From Mesostigma viride (taxonomy: Eukaryota; Streptophyta; Mesostigmatophyceae; Mesostigmatales; Mesostigmataceae), in the NCBI GenBank assembly GCA_009746045.1, contig RPFO01000926.1, positions 1-49,102 of the forward strand: a stretch of 49,102 bases of DNA, written 5' to 3'. Every line of letters starts with the position of its first letter. The stretch's first letter is position 1. The notes under the pieces are model-generated. The model searched no databases. It was not told the DNA's origin and was given only the letters and a program-made list of their open reading frames with translations. Positions 17,507 through 27,373 of the stretch are shown here, in pieces. A program made the position numbers and the translations under genes.

Positions 17507-18323
17507 CATCACGCACGAGCGGGAAGTCACCCAGCCCCGCAACGCTTCGCAGATCCTCTTGAGCCTCAAGTCACTGGAGAGTAAGTTGCGTCGAGGCAAG
17601 GAGTACTACATGTACCGTCTGGACCTCTCCAACATAGAGGTTCTCCTTAATGAGATCGGCGTGGGGTTTACACCCGAGGAGACGGAGCGTTATAACGCGG
17701 TTCTAGCGCGACGGGAGAAGCTCTTTGACGAAAGCAAGCAGGAGTTTCCCCCGCACCGCTCAGTCAGTGCTCCACCGCATCCAGGTAAAGGAGGGCTACG
17801 GTCCCACGTCTTCCCCCATGTACCGCATGGGTCCAGTTGAGCTGGTGGAGCTGAAGAAGATCTTGATGGCGCTCTTGGAGCGGGGTCTCATCGAGCCTAG
17901 CAACAGCCCCTTCTCGGCTGGTGTGCTACTGGTCCCTAAGCCTGGGGGCAAGTGGCGGCTCGTCACGGACTACCGGAAGCTCAATGCTATCACGGTAAAG
18001 TCCAAGTACCCCCTTCCGCGCATCGACGATATCTTCAACCGCGTCCAAGGAGCCACGTGCTTCACAGTCCTAGACTGCGCGGATGGCTTCTGGCAGCTTC
18101 GCATCGCCCCGGAGGATTGTCACAAGACGGCGTTCAACACGCCCTTTGGGCATTACCAGTTTCGGGTGGCCGCGATGGGTTTGTGCAATTCCCCCGCGAG
18201 CTTCCAGATGCTCATGAACGACATCCTCCGCCCTGTCATGGGAACCGCGCATCTTCCGCAGGTTTCCCGTGACCTCAAGGACCCCAACAGGGGCGTGAAG
18301 CCCCCGTGGTCCTACAAGCGCAC
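17507..18323 (+). pseudogene. Reverse transcriptase start of the old gypsy element, cut by the next element
   Basis: A linker (KSLESKLRRGKEYYMYRLDL; EETERYNAVLARREKLFDE) leads, through a frameshift near 17780, into RT: PMYRMGPVELVELKK, GLIEPSNSPFSAGVLLVPKP, KWRLVTDYRKLN, FTVLDCADGFWQLRI (first catalytic Asp) and HYQFRVAAMGLCNSPASFQ. It stops at 18323, a few residues after DLKDPN and before the YxDD box, where a younger LTR begins. The linker segment RYNAVLARREK is the in-frame version of the segment where the younger family changes frame between PR and RT. Confidence 0.75.
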
Positions 18324-18895
18324 TGTTACGTCGCGTAACAATTCGTTGTAGTTACGGACGTAAATTAGGTCCTTTGCCTCGGTTGTCCCTAGGTTTACGT
18401 TTAGGCTCCTACCGGGACATTATTGTCCTCGTAACAGTACTGTGGTACATTGGGTGCCGTTGGGCGCCGCGCCGCGTACTTTACTAGTGGTCCTGATCCT
18501 GTGGTAGAATGTAGTGGACCAGCGTGCATCAGTAGATTTAGTGGACCAGCGTGCACCTGTAGGCGAGGGCCATGTCGGCCCGAGCGTGTTGGACCGTTGG
18601 TGACCATTTATGCGCGTTCTACCCCTTGTGTGTGCACTCGGCGTGTGTTAAATGAATTAACACATATTAGCTTGGGTCACGGCAGTGTAGTTGTGTTTCC
18701 TTCCTCTTTTCCTGGAGTAAACGGGTTTGACTAAATGGCCTATGGCATATTACAGTAGTACATATGTAAATGCATTGAGATCTGGTTCGTCTCGGTCGTC
18801 TTTCGCTAAGGGTGCAAATAGAAGTGGCCTTACTAGTCTAGGTAGTATTAGGACAAGTAGAGGTAGAGGTGGCGGCCGAGGCTTGCGGCGTAACA
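18324..18895 (+). repeat. LTR of unit 1 (572 bp, diverged)
   Basis: Begins TGTTACG and ends CGTAACA. The start folds on itself (TGTTACG-TCG-CGTAACA), followed by TTACGGACGTAA. It differs from the other three 572 bp LTRs at scattered sites (for example around 18375-18415 and 18530-18560). Confidence 0.85.
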
Positions 18896-19041
18896 ATGGA
18901 CTCGGAGGTAGTTTAGATAGAGCGCGAGACGACGATCCTTTGCAACATACGTCATTGAATCAACCCTTCCGCGGCTGGGAAAAAGAAGACGACACCTACT
19001 TGACAGGTAATGGGCGGGTCGCCGTCAAGCTAGGGGGATAG
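18742..19041 (+). CDS. ORF0 of unit 1: RG-rich frame crossing from the LTR into the leader
   Basis: 100-codon frame from an ATG in the LTR (MAYYSSTYVNALRSG), through an RGRGGGRGLRR stretch at the LTR end, across the primer binding site, to RGWEKEDDTYLTGNG. Compared with unit 2 the differences I counted over the common region are 12, with 7 in third codon positions and no indels. That fits weak protein-level constraint. Its end lies at a GTAATG donor-like site (19007). It may be translated from genomic RNA or be chance. Confidence 0.35.
   Translation: MAYYSSTYVNALRSGSSRSSFAKGANRSGLTSLGSIRTSRGRGGGRGLRRNNGLGGSLDRARDDDPLQHTSLNQPFRGWEKEDDTYLTGNGRVAVKLGG
18897..18911 (+). promoter_or_regulatory. 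Primer binding site, unit 1
   Basis: TGGACTCGGAGGTAG, one base after the LTR. The same site follows the LTRs at 26364 and 33828, and a close variant occurs in the old element. Confidence 0.6.
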
Positions 19042-19424
19042 TGCTGCCTGATTCAGGACACGCCCTGCCTAGAAGTTAGACCTGCTCAAAGCGGAAACTC
19101 CTTTCGTAGATAGCTCCTTTTTCCTCGTCTTGTTTTCCTTAGAAAGATGGTTTACTGCCGTAGACAGTTGCTGGTTTTGGTTCAACGATAGAGAGACGGC
19201 TAGCGTCTCGTAGATTACCCTTTTTCTGCATCGTGCCTGCTTCGTATTTAGACGACCCATCGCCGGACGCAGAATTCTTGATTCCGGATACTTACGACCA
19301 CCTGGCGCTGGAAACATCGCCCCTACGTGCGTCGTCAATCTGGTTCGGTTTCAGACACCCGAGATAAGTCGCCTTCTCCTCGTTCTCCTCATTTGACTGC
19401 TCAAGACCTACCAGGTGCGTTACC

Positions 19425-19817
19425 ATGAGCCAACGGCGATCTTTTACTGCTCCTTCCCATTCTTCTAGCGATAATAGTCTAGCTAAATATTACGTAGTGA
19501 TTACGCCTCAATGGTCCTCCATTTTCCTTTCTTGGTCCGACGCTAGGAAGATTGTTCAGAATCGTGTTTACAACGTAATTAGGTATAAGAAATTTATGTC
19601 CTTTGAAGAAGCTCAGCAGTTCCTTATAGAGCATAGCCAAACAGATTTAGGCCTTCATGTACGCCCTATTCCTCATGGTCGCCCTCCAGTAGAAGCTCTA
19701 GCCTTTGCTACCCCTCCTTCTTCTCCCCCTAAACGGGCTGCATCTGCATCTTCTTCAGATACTCCTCTCACTTTGGAGTTTGGTTCCCTATCCATTACTG
19801 TTGTTAAAAAGGATTGA
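19425..19817 (+). CDS. ORF1, unit 1: viroplasmin/RNase H1 hybrid-binding-like protein
   Basis: 130 aa. Residues of about 21-68 carry the hybrid-binding pattern: AKYYVVITPQWSSIFLSWSD, then ARKIVQNRVYNVIRYKKFMS and FEEAQQFLIEHS. Compare RNase H1 N-termini, where Y-Y-x-V, a short turn, I-x-x-S/T-W-x-x-C/A-K/R and K-x-F-x-S-x-E-E-A occur in that order. A Pro/Ser-rich tail ends LEFGSLSITVVKKD. It differs from units 2/3 by four substitutions (V/A, E/D, A/V, S/A). It lies alone between leader and gag and is not fused to RNase H. Probably binds RNA or RNA/DNA hybrids. Confidence 0.7.
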   Translation: MSQRRSFTAPSHSSSDNSLAKYYVVITPQWSSIFLSWSDARKIVQNRVYNVIRYKKFMSFEEAQQFLIEHSQTDLGLHVRPIPHGRPPVEALAFATPPSSPPKRAASASSSDTPLTLEFGSLSITVVKKD

Positions 19818-19909
19818 TTTTAATTTTGTTCTTGCTGCAGACCTTCAAGGTTTTTCCTTTTTTCTTTTGTTGCTTTCTTCTAGCTTTCTATTCCTTTACA
19901 TAATTAAAG

Positions 19910-19948
19910 ATGGATCCAGTGGGTGGAGATATGTCGCCTATACCTACC

Positions 19949-19980
<32 letters not shown>

Positions 19981-21658
19981 TAACAATAACAATACTCGTG
20001 GTAACCGACGGGACTCCTTGGAAACGGTACACCATCTTACCCCTCAAGGTATTCTGCGTACCTCACCTCCTTCTCCTGTTGCTGGTGGTCGCCGTCGTCC
20101 CTCAATTACCCCACCTACCTATGAACAACGTATTTCACAAGTCAGATTTAGTGATGACCCTTCTTTTGCTGTGAACCAGGCCCCTGCCCCTTCTGCAACC
20201 TTGGCTCGCCCCTCCAGCAGGTCCTCACTCACTAACAATGTTTCTAGGCCTCCTTCCCACCCTGTGCCTTCAATGCCTGCCATTAACACGGGTCGTGCCT
20301 CTGCCCCTGTCGGCCCTTCTGGGCGCCCTAGTGCAGTTCCCTTTTACCCACCTGCTTCCTGGTCCTACCCTGAGACGGCCTATGAGGCTGCCCAGGTCCC
20401 TACCCGTGTGGCTGATTTAGAAGTTAATAATGATTTCAGTACCATGCCCCTGGATGATAGGAATTATGATCATTTTGCCTACTCCTCTCTTCGTGAGCAA
20501 TACACTGTTCCCTTCTCCTATGGGCACCATCCCGAAACGGTGGCTCCCTCTAGACCCCTACCCAAGACTTTTCCTATCCCTTCCTTCTATCCCGCTTATG
20601 TAGCAGTGGAAGATAGTGGCCCTATGGGAAAAACTGATTCTTCTAATCCCCCTAAGCCTCCTGCTCTTCCCCTCTTTGCCAACCTTCCTAAGCTGGATGT
20701 CAAGTCTACCCCTCAACAGTTTTTCACCTTCATTATGTTGCTCACCCAGAACACAGAGTCCTGGCAGAACCACAATAGGTGGCGCCTCTCTGATGCTGTA
20801 CTAGTTCCTCATTATCTTACTACCTGCATTACTCCTGAGCTTGCTAACCTCATCCAGTGTGAGTCTCTTGCCTCTCATGCCTACCCAAACTCTGTAGCAG
20901 AATTGTTCAAGCGTTTAGAGAACCATTTAGTCCCTCCCGATGCAGATTGGCAGGATAGATTATCCTTTGGTACCTTGCAGCAGGGTACCAAGTCCTTCAA
21001 AGAATATATGAAAGAGTTTGATGCCCAGATGGTACGAATTAGGGATTTGTCGGGCGCAGAAGTACGTGCCCGCTTCCTTCAGGGCCTCAGTAGACCCTTA
21101 TTACGTGAAGTCAAGCGCCAGTTCTCTGCCTACCGTTTTACTGATCTGCCCCTCAAGCATGTGCGCCAGCATCTCTTGCGTGTAGCAGATTTCTTCACCA
21201 CCCCTTCTCTTCCTACCCGTTCCCGTATTAATAATATTATCCTTACCCCTGAGGAGGAGAACTCCTATGTAGAAGAATTAGATATCTGTGTTACTGACCT
21301 TTCAGCCCTTGATGTCTCTCATATCACATGCTATCATTGTAAGGAAGTAGGTCATCTTAAACGTGAGTGCCCCAAGTTCCTTTCGGGTGCTCCCCCTCAT
21401 CCCGACGCTCGCCCTCCTCGTACCCCTCAGCGTGCTCCTATTCGTCCCACTTCAGGACGCATTCCTTCAGCTACCCCTAGTAGGCTGAATGCTGTGCAGA
21501 CAGGATCCCCAGGGTTCCCCTATGATAATCAGGCTCCCGCACCCTCTTCAATCCCTCGTGACCCTCCAGCAGTGGCTTTTCCGCCAGGGTCTTCTTCGGG
21601 GTTAGTTCCTATGGATTTGGGGGGGAGGGGGAACAGTAGGCCTGTCAGCCGGGGGTAA
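19910..21658 (+). CDS. gag: gag, unit 1 (intact)
   Basis: 582 aa, the only unbroken gag of the three units. Parts: MDPVGGDMSPIPT, a poly-Asn run from an AAT/AAC microsatellite, a Pro/Ser-rich region to about 225, capsid-like helices (LTTCITPELANLIQCESLAS; FGTLQQGTKSFKEYMKEFDA; VRARFLQGLSRPLLREVKRQ) and a zinc knuckle CYHCKEVGHLKREC (21329-21370), then a Pro/Arg-rich tail. The start follows a pyrimidine-rich tract ending TTCTAG, a possible splice acceptor. Units 2 and 3 lack one C in the CCCC run near 21202. Confidence 0.85.
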
Positions 21659-22433
21659 CCTGGACAGGTCCTTAGATAGTACCCCAGATAATAATTTTTG
21701 CTTGCCTGTTTTTATAACCTCTGTAGGAGCTGAATCATCCCTACCACTACGTGTGCGTCCTCTTATGTTCTTGAATGGTGGCTTAACCGTCCCTCATACT
21801 GTTGTAGACCCCTTCCTGCATGCTGATGAACTCTTGAATGTCTCTGTGTTAGTGGATAGCGGTGCGGCTAGCTCCTTTGTGAGCGAGGCCCTAGTAGTTA
21901 GGCGTTTAGGACTAGTCCCTACCCCTCACACAAAAACTGTCACTGTCCATTATGCTGACGGTCGCACCAGTCATTCCCCGGGTACGGTGTCCCTTCCCCT
22001 GGTCATACAAGGACGTACGGTCAACCTGACGGCCACTATAGGCCCTATCACTACAGCTGATGTATTACTAGGATTAGATTGGCACCAGGATAATAAAATT
22101 ACTATTAATTATGATACTATGGTCATTTGGTTTCCAGATAGTTCTTACTGGGTACCAGAACGTCATTATAGATTAGAAAATTTATCCTTGGTAGATATTA
22201 CTCCTCCTATACCTGTTGATCCTCCTGTGAGACCTATACCTGAAGTATTAATGTCCAATGACGAATTGCGATCTGAACTAAAGGAATATGGATACCTATT
22301 ATGTATGTTCCTTCAGTTAGAAGTACAAGAGATACCTATCCCTAATAATAGTGTGGATATAGATGTAAACACAGTGGATACAATAGGAGTGGGATTTACT
22401 GAAAATGAAATAGTAAGATACAATTGGCTGTGA
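21630..22433 (+). CDS. Aspartic protease ORF, unit 1
   Basis: The frame is open from within the end of gag (overlap about 21630-21658, +1 relative to gag) and has no useful ATG near its start, so it is likely made by frameshifting or reinitiation. Catalytic motif VLVDSGAASSFVSEAL (D at 21855), flap-side segment, then TTADVLLGLDWHQDNKI. An acidic linker follows to VGFTENEIVRYNWL. It overlaps the RT frame by about 25 bases at its end. Retropepsin function is secure by motif. Confidence 0.75.
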   Translation, partial: GTVGLSAGGNLDRSLDSTPDNNFCLPVFITSVGAESSLPLRVRPLMFLNGGLTVPHTVVDPFLHADELLNVSVLVDSGAASSFVSEALVVRRLGLVPTPHTKTVTVHYADGRTSHSPGTVSLPLVIQGRTVNLTATIGPITTADVLLGLDWHQDNKITINYDTMVIWFPDSSYWVPERHYRLENLSLVDITPPIPVDPPVRPIPEVLMSNDELRSELKEYGYLLCMFLQLEVQEIPIPNNSVDIDVNTVDTIGVGFTENEIVRYNWL

Positions 22434-24267
22434 TAGATTCCTCAAAAGTATTTGAAGAAAAGACTCCTTCTTATCCTCCTCCTCGTTCTGTTTTACACCG
22501 TGTAGTTATCAAGGACGGTGCAGTTCCTACGCACTCTCCGATGTATAGAATGGGCCCTACCGAATTAAAGGAACTAAAACAGATTTTAGTATCACTATTA
22601 GAAGCAGGATTGATAGAGCCTAGTAACTCCCCCTACTCCGCTGGTGTCTTGTTAGTTCCTAAGCCAAATGGCAAGTTTCGCCTAGTTACTGATTATAGGA
22701 AGTTAAACGATATTACTGTGAAGTCTAAATACCCTCTACCTCGTATTGATGATATATTTAATAAGGTTAAAGGTTCTACCTGTTTCACAGTACTAGATTG
22801 TGCGGATGGTTTTTGGCAACTACGTATAGCTCCTGAGGATTGCCACAAAACCGCCTTTGCAACTCCTTTTGGGCATTACCAGTTTAGAGTAGCGGCTATG
22901 GGACTCTGTAACTCTCCTGCCTCTTTCCAAATGTTAATGAATGAAGTGCTTAGACCTGTTATGGGAAATTCCCATCTCCCTCAAGTGTCCTCTGATTTAA
23001 AGGATCCTTCCTTCTCCTCTGTTTCTTTATCTGAGCATGACCGTTCTTGTGCTCAAGCTTACTTAGATGATATCCTTATTTATTCTCCTGATTTTGAAAC
23101 GCACCTACGTGATTTGAAGAAAGTACTAGAAATCATGGCTGAAAATTCTTTATGGGCGCGCCGTGCTAAGGTTCGCTCTGGTAGAAGTGTCCCATTCTTA
23201 GGGCACGTTCTGTCAGATGCCGGGGTTGCTACCGACCCTGACAAGACTAAGTCAATTCAGGAATGGCCTACCCCTACCGACGTTAAAGGTGTACGTAGCT
23301 TTCTAGGAATTGCTTCTTACTATAGGCGTTTTATCCCGCGTTTCGCAACTATAGCAGCCCCTATTCATCATCTATTAAAGAAGGATATCCCCTTTGTTTG
23401 GAGTAGTGAATGTCAGTCGGCTTTTCAGTGTCTAAAATCCCTACTCCTCTCCCCTCCCGTACTCATCCTACCGGATACTACTAAACCCTTTGTTGTAGCT
23501 ACAGATGCTAGCAAGGTAGCTATAGGGGGCGTCCTTCTCCAGGATCAGGGTCAGGGCTTACAGCCAATCGAGTATATCTCTAGGACAATGCTTCCTGCGG
23601 AGCGTAACTATCCCGTACACCAGCAGGAACTATTAGCTGTGGTGTATTGTTGCCACGCGTGGCAGCACTTTCTTAAAGGAGCCCAATTTGATGTTTGTCT
23701 GAATGAACCCTGTGAGATTGATCCTTATAGATTGGTTATCCAGACAGATCACCGTCCTCTTACCCATCTTCTCTCACAACCCAACCTTACCCCTCGTCAA
23801 GCGCGCTGGATGGAGTTTTTAGCACAGTTTTCCCCCTTTAAACTTCAGTGTGTTAAGGGTGTAGACAACATAGTACCAGATGCACTCTCCCGTCGTGCAG
23901 ACTACTCCTTTTTGAGGACCTTGATGTTCTCAATACTACTCTAGTTCCTACTACTATGGGTGTAACCCCGTATGGTGAACTACCTGAGGATGAATCCTAT
24001 GCCTACCTCTTTCATACAGCTGTTCGCATGCCTGATCTCCTTTCTCACGTAGGACTCTCTCTCCCGTGTGAGGCCCTTCCTGTGGCCTCGGTGGGGGGGG
24101 AGGGGAAAAATAAAATTTCTGTACCGCTTAGCCATGTAGCAACTAGGTCAGGAAAGTCTTATGAAAACATAGTCCCTCTAGGACCTCCCCTTCTCTTTGG
24201 CAAGGCGGTAGGAGATCTCTTTAAACCTGTTCTGGATACTGACCTCTGTAGCGATGCCTACCTCTGA
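22424..24267 (+). pseudogene. RT-RNase H, unit 1 (one-base deletion near 23912)
   Basis: RT motifs: GLIEPSNSPYSAGVLLVPKP, RLVTDYRKLN, FTVLDCADGFWQLRI, HYQFRVAAMGLCNSPASFQ, YLDDILIY (23060) and FLGHVLSDAG. RNase H: FVVATDASKVAIGGVLLQ, YPVHQQELLAVVYCCHAWQH, IQTDHRPLTHLL and NIVPDALSRR. Unit 1 lacks one C after TTTTT near 23912 relative to units 2/3, ending the frame at 23944; the rest continues at 23956-24267. There is no ATG at the start of this frame: it overlaps PR in the -1 frame. Confidence 0.8.
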
Positions 24268-24361
24268 TCTTGAACGACTTATTAGTAGATTTACGGCCAC
24301 TGAGCCGGAAGCATTAGCTGCCATTGCTGCCCATCCCCAACAATTAGGCAAGCACCCTTGA
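24254..24361 (+). pseudogene. Integrase N-terminal fragment, unit 1
   Basis: Starts at an ATG overlapping the RT-RH stop (ATGCCTACCTCTGA) and gives 35 codons (MPTSDLERLISRFT ...) before the breakpoint at 24360 creates a TGA. The intact unit 3 continues with the zinc finger. Confidence 0.75.
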
Positions 24362-25790
24362 AAGAAAATTCGTAGCCGACGCAATACTCCACGGAATGAC
24401 GCCGGACTTAGTTCAATAGATGCGCAATTTGATGCTGATTCCGTGGACATGTTGAGTGGCACCAACGGATTAGAATTCCGAAAGTTCTTGCCGAAATGCT
24501 GCCCAGGCAAAAATTTGCCCGATTTGGAAAGATCACAACCCCCCTCATTCCGATGCCATGTCAAAAATGTCATGCTGTGACCATGGGAGGTTGTTGATAT
24601 TACATTAATAATGATGACCTCATTTACGACTTTGTCATGATGGAAATATTTTGTCAACCACCATGGCTGAAAGGTGCCATTTTCTAGAACAGTGGTGGTC
24701 AGAGAAGATGTCTGGCGTGTAGCCCAGCCACCACCTATATGGCTGGTCGGCAGGACCACAACATAATTAACTTAACATGACAGCTAGGCAACACTTAACC
24801 AGTGCTAGATGCTGCCTGCTGGCAAATCATGGTTGTACCATGGCAGACAGAATTAGGTACGCCTAGCTGACGGTCCAGGTACCACGAATTGAATTATTGG
24901 CGCCTGTCCTATATGGGCCATGCGCCACATGACACGACATGGATTGTACTACAGTGCCGTATAGTGACCAGGCACATATATATGAAAAGACTCATAACTT
25001 TCTACCTAGAGCTCAGATCAAGGTGATTCTAGTGGCAAAGTTGTAGCCAAACATGAGCTCTACGCAGTCATACTGGCGTTGTAGGTTGTTCTGACTTAAC
25101 TACGGACTACCCGAACTTTATCTAGATTAGTAAGTGCTAGACTTGTCAGGCATATTGGGGCATATTCCTGACAACATGTACGCCTCCTAGAGGCACTATC
25201 CCAGCTAAGCCATGCGCTTTATTTAATCATGTACATGTGTGCCTATGATGAGCCACACTCCAGATGATGCCTAGCTTTATTTAGTTATGTTGTGCCCAGG
25301 CAGGGAGTAACTCTCTGCTGAGACGCCATGCCCTAGCTTTTGTATAGCTATGCTGATCTTCCCCCCCATGACAGGCTCCCCCTTCGCTGGGCATAGCTTG
25401 AAGATCATGGGGATGCAAGTGCCTTGGTGCACCTAGAGCAAGGGTCCTTTACATCCCCACCCTTGCAGGAAGTAGCTTAGGATGTATGATAGGCCATATG
25501 CCCCCTCTCAAGGGCTATGTGCTACATATACTCCCAACGGAGTTATGTTACAATTCAATGGATGGATGGGTGCAAACAGCGATGCCTTAGGATCAGGAGA
25601 CGTCCGTCCTATAGTCAGCAAAAGTTGGTGCGAGAGGTCCCCAGTTCGATTCCAGCCTGGATTCATTTGCAGATCGCGTTTTCCGCGGACCGGCACTGAA
25701 CGCAAATGGTTTTTACCTTTGCGGCGTGCCAAATCAGAAATTAGAATAATCCTCAGTTATTTCTCCCGATTTCTGGCCTGCGCTGGTTGT
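24361..25790. other. Non-element segment, copy 1 (1430 bp)
   Basis: Same length and apparently same sequence as 31825-33254. No RNA gene or full ORF was assigned. The first 73 codons after the breakpoint (from 24362, plus) are open, with a protein-like composition, and end at a stop near 24580; they could be a piece of a host exon. It ends with the mini-repeat copy at 25761 and the target of the gypsy insertion (GTTGT, 25786-25790). Confidence 0.6.
25746..25790 (+). repeat. 37 bp mini-repeat copy, split by the gypsy LTR
   Basis: ATAATCCTCAGT (25746-25757) precedes TTCTCCCGATTTCTGG...GGTTGT (25761-25790). The rest (CTCCTTG) lies beyond the full element at 44046-44052 and is followed by ATAATCCTCAGT again (44053-44064). 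The mini-repeat is thus bounded by a 12 bp direct repeat. A duplicate left part lies at 33210-33254. Confidence 0.65.
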
Positions 25791-26362
25791 TGTTACGTCG
25801 CGTAACAATTCGTTGTAGTTACGGACGTAAATTAGGTCCTTGGCCTCGGTTGTTCCTAGGTTCACGTGTAGTTCTAGCCAGGGCATGATTGTCCTCGTAA
25901 CAGTACTGTGGTATATTGGGTGCCTTTGGGCGCCGCGCCGCGTACTTTATTAGTGGTCCTTATCCTTCGGTAGAATGTAGTGGACCGGCGTGCATCTGTG
26001 CACCTGCCTGTGTTTCTGTGTTTCTGCAGGCGAGGGCCAGGTCGGCCCGAGTCTGTTGGACCGTTGGTGACCATTTATGCACGTTCCACTCCTTGTGTGG
26101 TCACTCGGCGTGTGTTAAATGAATTAACACATATTAGCTTGGGTCACGGCAGTTTAGTTGTGTTTCCTTCCTCTTTTCCTGGAGTAAACGGGTTTGATTA
26201 AATGGCCTATGGCATATTACAGTAGTACATATGTAAATGCATTGAGATCTGGCTTGTCTCGTTCGTCTTTCGCTAGGGGTGTAAATAGAAGCGGCCTCAC
26301 TAGTCTAGGTAGTATCAGGACAGGTAGAGGTAGAGGTGGTGGCCGAGGCTTGCGGCGTAACA
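25791..26362 (+). repeat. LTR of unit 2 (572 bp)
   Basis: Apparently identical to the LTRs at 33255 and 43469. It is preceded by GTTGT, as is the LTR at 33255. Confidence 0.85.
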
Positions 26363-26517
26363 ATGGACTCGGAGGTAGTTTAGATAGAGAGCGAGACGAC
26401 GATCCTTTGCAACATACGTCATTGAATCAACCCTTCCGCGGCTGGGAAAATGAAGACGACACCTACTTGACAGGTAATGGGCGGGTCGCCTGTGAGCTGG
26501 GGGGTAGTGCTGCCTGA
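26209..26517 (+). CDS. ORF0 of unit 2
   Basis: Same LTR-to-leader frame as in units 1 and 3. One fewer G in the G-run near 26505 changes its last residues. Confidence 0.3.
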   Translation: MAYYSSTYVNALRSGLSRSSFARGVNRSGLTSLGSIRTGRGRGGGRGLRRNNGLGGSLDRERDDDPLQHTSLNQPFRGWENEDDTYLTGNGRVACELGGSAA

Positions 26518-26889
26518 TTCAGGACACGCCCTGCCTAGAAGATAGACCTGCTCGAAGCGGAAAATCCTTTCGTAGATAGCTCCTTTTCCTCGTCTTGTTT
26601 TCCTTAGAAAGGTTGTTTACTGCCATAGACAGTTGCTGGCTTTGGTTCGACGATAGAGAGACGGCTAGCGTCTCGTAGATTACACTTTTTCTGCATCTTG
26701 CCTGCTTTGTATTTAGACGACCCATCGCCGGACGCAGAATTCTTGAAACCGGATACTTACGACCACCTGGCGCTGGAAACCTCGTCCCTGCGTGCGTCGT
26801 CAATCTGGTTCGGTTTCAGACACCCGAGATAAGTCGCCTTCTCCTCGTTCTCCTCATTTGAATACTCAAGACCTACCAGGTGCGTTACC

Positions 26890-27282
26890 ATGAGCCAGCG
26901 GCGATCTTTTACTGCTCCTTCCCATTCTTCTAGCGATAATAGTCTAGCTAAATATTACGTAGTGATTACGCCTCAATGGTCCTCCATTTTCCTTTCTTGG
27001 TCCGACGCTAGGAAGATCGTTCAGAATCGTGCATACAACGTAATTAGGTATAAGAAATTTATGTCCTTCGAAGAAGCTCAGCAGTTCCTTATAGATCATA
27101 GCCAAACAGATTTAGGTCTGCATGTACGCCCTATTCCTCATGGTCGTCCTCCAGTAGAAGCTCTAGTCTTTGCTACCCCTCCTTCTTCTCCCCCTAAACG
27201 GGCTGCATCTGCATCTGCTTCAGATACTCCTCTCACTTTGGAGTTTGGTTCCCTATCCATTACTGTTGTTAAAAAGGATTGA
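26890..27282 (+). CDS. ORF1, unit 2: viroplasmin/RNase H1 hybrid-binding-like protein
   Basis: 130 aa, same protein as in unit 3 and four residues different from unit 1. The hybrid-binding pattern (KYYVV, IFLSWSDARK, YKKFMSFEEA) is complete. Confidence 0.7.
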   Translation: MSQRRSFTAPSHSSSDNSLAKYYVVITPQWSSIFLSWSDARKIVQNRAYNVIRYKKFMSFEEAQQFLIDHSQTDLGLHVRPIPHGRPPVEALVFATPPSSPPKRAASASASDTPLTLEFGSLSITVVKKD

Positions 27283-27373
27283 TTTTAATTTTGTTCTTGC
27301 TGCAGACCTTCAAGGTTTTTCCTTTTTCTTTTGTTGCTTTCTTCTAGATTTCTATTCCCTTACATAATTAAAG

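Larger units (their letters stand above)
1300..18323 (+). mobile_element. Old Ty3/gypsy-type LTR retrotransposon, nested and 3'-truncated
   Basis: Parts in order are: 5' LTR 1300-1968; primer binding site 1970-1984; leader; ORF1 2693-3115; gag 3275-4309 continued at 15666-16596; protease 16708-17506; and RT 17507-18323. The RT stops just before the catalytic YxDD motif, where the LTR of the younger gypsy family starts (18324). A foreign block, 4310-15660, sits in gag with target duplication ATGAA (4305-4309 and 15661-15665); removing it and one duplicate restores the gag frame. No 3' LTR was found in the window. Several frameshifts show it is defective. Its proteins are clearly related to, but well diverged from, those of the younger family at 18324-44040, and its base use is more GC-rich. 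Confidence 0.85.
18324..24360 (+). mobile_element. Younger gypsy/chromovirus family, unit 1 (3'-truncated)
   Basis: Has a 5' LTR, primer site, ORF1, gag, PR, RT-RH and the first 35 codons of the integrase ORF. It then breaks at the same base as unit 2 and runs into the same 1430 bp segment. Its LTR and leader differ visibly from units 2 and 3, while gag-pol is almost identical, so the unit looks mosaic. No 3' LTR. It sits inside the RT of the old gypsy element. Confidence 0.85.
18324..25790 (+). repeat. Tandem unit 1 (7467 bp)
   Basis: Consists of truncated gypsy element plus 1430 bp segment. It is directly followed by unit 2 (25791-33254, 7464 bp) with the same structure and breakpoint, then by the intact element. 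Confidence 0.85.

Noticed and set aside
24178-24759. 193-codon minus-strand frame across the element/flank junction (also at 31642-32223)
   Set aside because: It spans an obvious recombination breakpoint and overlaps RT-RH coding on the other strand, with no recognisable motif. Treated as chance.
25641-25665. CAGTTCGATTCCAG, resembling a tRNA T-arm or pol III B box
   Set aside because: The flanking bases do not form a stable T-stem and no other tRNA parts were found. At most a SINE remnant.
25482-25805. 107-codon plus-strand frame in the 1430 bp segment, running into the LTR
   Set aside because: No domain, and it crosses an insertion boundary. The copy at 32946 is just the duplication.
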